Part shown: positions 5,865 to 9,095 of the stretch, in pieces | Layout: each line of letters starts with the position of its first letter | Numbering within the stretch: the first letter of the stretch is position 1 | DNA from: an uncultured Oscillibacter sp. | GTDB lineage: Bacteria > Bacillota > Clostridia > Oscillospirales > Oscillospiraceae | Assembly (NCBI GenBank): GCA_904393855.1 | Contig: CAJFNE010000069.1 | Span: 1-9,095 of the forward strand | Direction: 5' to 3' | Length of the DNA stretch: 9,095 bases | Notes under the pieces: model-generated | The model's database searches: none | Told to the model about the DNA's origin: nothing | The model's input: only the letters and a program-made list of their open reading frames with translations | Translations under genes and position numbers: made by a program

Positions 5865-7043
5865 TCAATGATGGAAGAGCCTCATCCCCGTAAACGCCAT
5901 CACGATCCCGTACTTGTTGGCTGTCGCGATGACGTGGTCGTCCCGGATGGAGCCGCCGGGCTCGGCGATGTACTGGACGCCGGACTTCCGGGCCCGCTCC
6001 ACGTTGTCGCCGAAGGGGAAGAAAGCGTCGGAGCCGCAGGTGACGCCGGTGAGTGCGGACATCCAGGACTGCTTCTCCTCCGCGGTCAGCACCTCCGGCT
6101 TTTCCGTGAAAGTCTGCTGCCAGACACCGTCCGCCAGCAGGTCCTCGTACTCGTCGGAGAGGTAGATGTCGATGGCGTTGTCCCGGTCCGGGCGGCGGAT
6201 GCCCTCCACGAACTGCAATCCCAGCACCTTGGGATGGTGCCGCAGCCACCAGGTGTCCGCCTTGTTTCCGGCGAGACGGGTGCAGTGGATGCGGCTCTGC
6301 TGGCCGGCGCCCACGCCGATGGCCTGGCCGTCTTTCACATAGCACACGGAGTTGGACTGGGTGTACTTCAGGGTGATGAGGGCCACGATCATGTCCCGCT
6401 TGGCCGCGTCGGGCAGGTCCCGGTTCTCCGTGACGATGTTGGTGATGAGGGCCTCGTTGATGGCAAAGTTGTTCCGCCCCTGCTGGAAGGTGACGCCGAA
6501 CACGTCCTTATACTCCTGGGGGGCGGGCACATAATCCGGGTCCATCTGGACCACGTTGTAATTTCCCTTTTTCTTGGTTTTCAGGATTTCCAGGGCCTCG
6601 TCGGTGTAGCCGGGGGCAATGACGCCGTCGGACACCTCCTCCTTCAGGTATCGAGCGGTGGCGGCGTCGCACACGTCGGAGAGGGCCGCCCAGTCCCCGT
6701 AGGAGCACAGCCGGTCCGCCCCCCGGGCCCGGATATAGGCGCAGGCAATGGGGGTGAGCTCCGCGCCGTCCTCCACGAAGTACATCCGCCGCTCCACATC
6801 GGAGAGGGGGAGGCCCACGGCGGCGCCAGCGGGGGAGACGTGCTTGAAGGACGCGGCGGCGGGCAGGCCCGTGGCCTCTTTCAGCTCCCGCACCAGCTGC
6901 CAGGAGTTCAGGGCATCCAGGAAATTGATGTACCCCGGCTTGCCGTTCAGCACGGTGAGGGGCAGGTCGGACCCGTCCCGCATGAAGATGCGGGCGGGCT
7001 TCTGGTTGGGGTTGCAGCCGTATTTCAGTTCCAGTTCATTCAT
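5865..7043 (-). CDS. purH: Monofunctional AICAR formyltransferase (PurH C-terminal domain type)
   Basis: Transfers a formyl group from 10-formyl-tetrahydrofolate to AICAR to give FAICAR, the penultimate purine step. The product is 392 residues. Recognisable parts are KYGCNPNQKPARIF (7-20), the catalytic Lys67-His68 pair in ASFKHVSPAG, the substrate loop YTQSNSV (227-233), GAGQQSRIHCTRLAGNKAD (245-263), FFPFGDN (341-347), EPGGSIRD (361-368) and the family C-terminus MRLFHH. Bifunctional PurH is about 510-530 residues, with an N-terminal IMP cyclohydrolase (MGS-like) domain. That domain is absent here, so ring closure to IMP needs a separate enzyme such as a PurO-type cyclohydrolase. ATG 7043 was chosen because AGGAG lies 6 nt upstream and because it overlaps the purN stop as ATGA. 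An upstream in-frame ATG at 7112 would add 23 non-conserved residues inside purN. Confidence 0.95.
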   Translation of the reverse strand: MNELELKYGCNPNQKPARIFMRDGSDLPLTVLNGKPGYINFLDALNSWQLVRELKEATGLPAAASFKHVSPAGAAVGLPLSDVERRMYFVEDGAELTPIACAYIRARGADRLCSYGDWAALSDVCDAATARYLKEEVSDGVIAPGYTDEALEILKTKKKGNYNVVQMDPDYVPAPQEYKDVFGVTFQQGRNNFAINEALITNIVTENRDLPDAAKRDMIVALITLKYTQSNSVCYVKDGQAIGVGAGQQSRIHCTRLAGNKADTWWLRHHPKVLGLQFVEGIRRPDRDNAIDIYLSDEYEDLLADGVWQQTFTEKPEVLTAEEKQSWMSALTGVTCGSDAFFPFGDNVERARKSGVQYIAEPGGSIRDDHVIATANKYGIVMAFTGMRLFHH

Positions 7044-7663
7044 GGTGCGCTCCTCTCCAACTCTGCAATTTGTTGACATAACATCTCGGCGGCCTGGGGC
7101 AGCAGCACCCACTCCGCCTGTTCCATCACCCGGCGCTGCAACGTCTCCGGCGTGTCGCCCGGCAGGACCTCCACCGCCTTTTGCAGCAGGATGGGGCCGC
7201 CGTCGGGGATCTCGTTCACCAGGTGCACCGTGGCGCCGGTGACCTTCACGCCCCGGGCCAGGGCGGCCTCATGGACTCTCAGCCCGTAGAACCCCTGTCC
7301 GCAGAAGGCGGGGATCAGGGAGGGGTGCACGTTGACGATGCGCCCCGGCCAGCGGGCGGTAAAGGCCCCGCTCAGGATGCTCAGGAAGCCGGCCAGTACG
7401 ATGAGCTGGATGCCGTGGGCGTCCAGGGCCCGCTGGATGGCGGCCTCAAAGGATTCCTGGGAGCCCAGCTCCCGCCGGGAGCAGACCGCCGTGGGAATCC
7501 CGGCCTTTCGGGCCCGCTCCAGGGCGTAGGCCTCCGGGCTGCTGGAGAGGACCAGGGCGATCTCCCCGCTGTGGAGGGTCCCAGCCCGCTGGGCGTCCAT
7601 CAGCGCCTGCAGGTTCGTGCCGCCGCCGGAGACGAACACGGCGATGCGGGCGGGGGTCAGCAT
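7040..7663 (-). CDS. purN: Phosphoribosylglycinamide (GAR) formyltransferase
   Basis: Formylates GAR to FGAR using 10-formyl-tetrahydrofolate, the third pathway step. The 207-residue product has the normal length. The N-terminal phosphate-binding motif is VSGGGTNLQAL (11-21). The folate/catalytic region contains VLAGFLSILS (89-98), NVHPSLIPAF (111-120) and GATVHLVNEIPDGGPILLQ (143-161). Asn111, His113 and Asp154 correspond to the catalytic Asn, His and Asp of E. coli PurN. The start overlaps the end of purM by 7 nt, and the end overlaps the purH start by 4 nt. The ribosome binding site is weak, so translation probably depends on coupling to purM. Nothing unusual is seen. Confidence 0.96.
   Translation of the reverse strand: MLTPARIAVFVSGGGTNLQALMDAQRAGTLHSGEIALVLSSSPEAYALERARKAGIPTAVCSRRELGSQESFEAAIQRALDAHGIQLIVLAGFLSILSGAFTARWPGRIVNVHPSLIPAFCGQGFYGLRVHEAALARGVKVTGATVHLVNEIPDGGPILLQKAVEVLPGDTPETLQRRVMEQAEWVLLPQAAEMLCQQIAELERSAP
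7050..7054 (-). promoter_or_regulatory. Ribosome binding site deciding the purH start
   Basis: AGGAG on the minus strand lies 6 nt before ATG 7043, inside the last codons of purN. It supports the short purH start over the upstream in-frame ATG at 7112. Confidence 0.75.
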
Positions 7664-8691
7664 AGGACCACCCGCTCGCCGCCGGAGACCACCTCGCCGA
7701 TGGGATAGGCGTCGCAGCCGTTCTGCCGCAGGGCTTCCAGGGCCTTGTCGGCGGTGGCCGGGGAGACGATGACCGTCATGCCCACGCCCATGTTGTAGGT
7801 GTTGAACATATCGTGCTCCGGGATGCTTCCGGTCTTTTGCAGCAGGGGGAAGATGGGGGGCGTCCGCAGGGCGGCTTTCTCGATCTTGACGGTGAGGCCC
7901 TCCGGCAGGCAGCGGGGGATGTTCTCGTAGAAGCCGCCGCCGGTGATGTGGCTGACGCCGCGGACCTCCGCCGCGCTGGTGGCCGCCAGCACGGGCTTCA
8001 CGTAGATGACGGTGGGCTCCAGCAGGGCCTCGCCCAGGGTGCGGCCCAGCTCGGCGGAATAGGTGTTCAGGTCGGCGTGCTCCACGTCGAAGACCTTCCG
8101 CACCAGGGAGAAGCCGTTGGAGTGGACGCCGGAGGAGGGCAGGGCCAGGATCACGTCCCCCGGACGCATCTGGGTATTGTCCAGCACCTGGGGCTTGTCC
8201 ACGATGCCCACGGAGAAGCCCGCCAGGTCATAGTCCTCGGCGGCCATGAGGCCGGGGTGCTCGGCGGTCTCGCCGCCGATCAGGGCGCAGCCCGCCTGGA
8301 CGCAGCCCTCCGCCACGCCGGAGACCAGCGTGGCGACCTTTTCCGGGGCGTTTTTCCCGATGGCGATGTAGTCCAGGAAGAACAGCGGCTTGGCGCCGCA
8401 GCAGATGATGTCGTTGACGCACATGGCCACGCAGTCGATGCCCACGGTGTCGTGCTTGTCCAGCAGCTGGGCGATGCGGATTTTGGTGCCCACGCCGTCG
8501 GTGCCGGAGACCAGCACCGGCTCGGTCATGCCGGTAAGATCCGGGGCGAACAGGCCGCCGAATCCCCCGATGTCGGAGACCACGCCGGGGATCAGGGTGC
8601 GCTCCACGTGGCGCCGCATGAGCTTGACGCCCTCATAGCCGGCCTCGATATTGACGCCGGCCTCCTTGTAGCTGTCCGAAAAACTACGCAT
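7657..8691 (-). CDS. purM: Phosphoribosylformylglycinamidine cyclo-ligase (AIR synthase)
   Basis: Closes the imidazole ring, converting FGAM to AIR with ATP, the fifth pathway step. From ATG 8691 the protein is 344 residues, the usual length. Signatures in order are the N-terminal SYKEAGVNIEAGYEGV (7-22), the ATP-binding SGTDGVGTK (62-70), GIDCVAMCVNDI (84-95), IGGETAEHPG (138-147), PSSGVHSNGFSLVR (185-198) and HITGGGFYENIPR (248-260). AGGAG lies 7 nt before ATG 8691, which rules out the longer in-frame start at 8733 inside purF. It overlaps the purF stop by 8 nt and purN by 7 nt. It shares the ATP-binding superfamily of PurL, whose product FGAM is its substrate. Confidence 0.96.
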   Translation of the reverse strand: MRSFSDSYKEAGVNIEAGYEGVKLMRRHVERTLIPGVVSDIGGFGGLFAPDLTGMTEPVLVSGTDGVGTKIRIAQLLDKHDTVGIDCVAMCVNDIICCGAKPLFFLDYIAIGKNAPEKVATLVSGVAEGCVQAGCALIGGETAEHPGLMAAEDYDLAGFSVGIVDKPQVLDNTQMRPGDVILALPSSGVHSNGFSLVRKVFDVEHADLNTYSAELGRTLGEALLEPTVIYVKPVLAATSAAEVRGVSHITGGGFYENIPRCLPEGLTVKIEKAALRTPPIFPLLQKTGSIPEHDMFNTYNMGVGMTVIVSPATADKALEALRQNGCDAYPIGEVVSGGERVVLC

Positions 8692-9095
8692 GAGACTGCT
8701 CCTCTCTTGCTCGTTGGCTGATTTTGCACTCAAAGCGGTCCTTGCCGCCGTCCTGAGGGATGGCGGTGGGGTATCCGCCGCCGAAGCACGCGGTGCAGAA
8801 CCCGCACTCCGTGTTGTCCGCCAGCTTCACCACGTCCCGCAGGCTCAGATACCCCAGGGAGTCCACGCCGATGATCTTTGCGATCTCCTCCACCGAATGG
8901 TGGTTGGCGATGAGCTTGCTGGGGTCGTCGATGTCCGTGCCGTAGTAGCAGGCGGCCACGAAGGGCGGCGCGCTGACTCGCATGTGGATTTCCTTGGCGC
9001 CGGCCTGCCGCAGCAGCTGGATGGTCCGGCGGCAGGTGGTGCCCCGGACGATGGAGTCGTCGATCAGCACCACCCGCTTGCCCTCCACCACGGAG
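8684..9095 (-). CDS. purF: Amidophosphoribosyltransferase, C-terminal part (5' end outside the window)
   Basis: The committed first step: glutamine plus PRPP gives phosphoribosylamine. Only the last 137 codons are present and the reading frame is open to the right edge. The visible part holds the PRPP-binding loop VVLIDDSIVRGTT near the edge, then the C-terminal phosphoribosyltransferase sequence RVSAPPFVAACYYGTDI, a SLGYLSLRDVV stretch, and ECGFCTACFGGGYPT. The CxxC pair in that last motif matches the C-terminal [4Fe-4S] ligands known in Bacillus subtilis PurF, so this is likely the iron-sulfur, oxygen-sensitive class. That class assignment is inference, because the other ligands and the N-terminal nucleophile Cys are out of view. 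The stop overlaps the purM start by 8 nt. Confidence 0.95.
   Translation of the reverse strand, partial: SVVEGKRVVLIDDSIVRGTTCRRTIQLLRQAGAKEIHMRVSAPPFVAACYYGTDIDDPSKLIANHHSVEEIAKIIGVDSLGYLSLRDVVKLADNTECGFCTACFGGGYPTAIPQDGGKDRFECKISQRAREEQSHA
8699..8703 (-). promoter_or_regulatory. Ribosome binding site deciding the purM start
   Basis: AGGAG on the minus strand lies 7 nt before ATG 8691 and within the end of purF. It supports the 344-residue PurM over the longer alternative starting at 8733. Confidence 0.75.

Noticed and set aside
5868..7076. 402-codon plus-strand open frame opposite purH
   Set aside because: Mirror frame of purH, explained by codon bias, with no domain signature.
7044..7112. 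23-residue N-terminal extension of PurH from an upstream in-frame ATG
   Set aside because: It lies inside purN, is not conserved in the family, and the ribosome binding site and ATGA overlap support ATG 7043.
7813..8721. 302-codon plus-strand open frame opposite purM
   Set aside because: Mirror frame of purM; no independent evidence of coding.
8692..8733. 14-residue N-terminal extension of PurM
   Set aside because: It lies inside purF; AGGAG 7 nt before ATG 8691 and the family N-terminus support the shorter form.

Overview
The window lies inside a de novo purine biosynthesis operon, read entirely on the minus strand. In transcription order (right to left) it holds purF (3' part only), purM, purN, a stand-alone AICAR transformylase purH, a small four-helix-bundle / 23S-rRNA-intervening-sequence (IVS) type gene, purD and a single-chain purL. 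These are followed by a separately promoted GNAT acetyltransferase that runs off the left edge. Several features point to a GC-rich member of the Clostridia, of the Oscillospiraceae / Flavonifractor-Oscillibacter kind: the roughly 65-75% GC of the pur genes, the large fused PurL of about 1230 residues, the monofunctional AICAR transformylase and the PurF C-terminal cysteine motif. The taxonomic placement is inference.

Right part (5865-9095): purF, purM, purN and purH overlap one another by 8, 7 and 4 nt, so they are probably translationally coupled. They cover PRPP amidotransferase, AIR synthase, GAR formyltransferase and AICAR formyltransferase. PurH lacks the N-terminal IMP cyclohydrolase domain of the usual bifunctional enzyme, and no cyclohydrolase gene is in the window.

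Middle (about 5440-5864): between purH and purD sits a 115-residue four-helix-bundle gene. It differs from its neighbours in base composition (hand count 46% GC) and in codon use. It is bracketed by a 21-bp inverted repeat with 19 of 21 positions matching. The upstream arm carries repeated AGGAG Shine-Dalgarno motifs and the downstream arm is the complementary UCUCCU-rich sequence. This resembles the IVS arrangement of 23S rRNA (ORF inside a long stem), here placed in a protein operon, and is the most interesting object in the window.

Left part (1-5420): purD and purL are 2 nt apart and supply GAR synthetase and FGAM synthase. After purL there is no clear terminator, but there is a good sigma-70-type promoter (GTGACA-17-TATAAT) and a ribosome binding site leading into a GNAT gene. 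That gene appears to carry a one-base frameshift within its first dozen codons.

Together the pur genes cover steps 1 to 5 of the pathway (PurF, PurD, PurN, PurL, PurM) plus the AICAR formylation step. The carboxylation, SAICAR and IMP cyclohydrolase steps must be encoded elsewhere.
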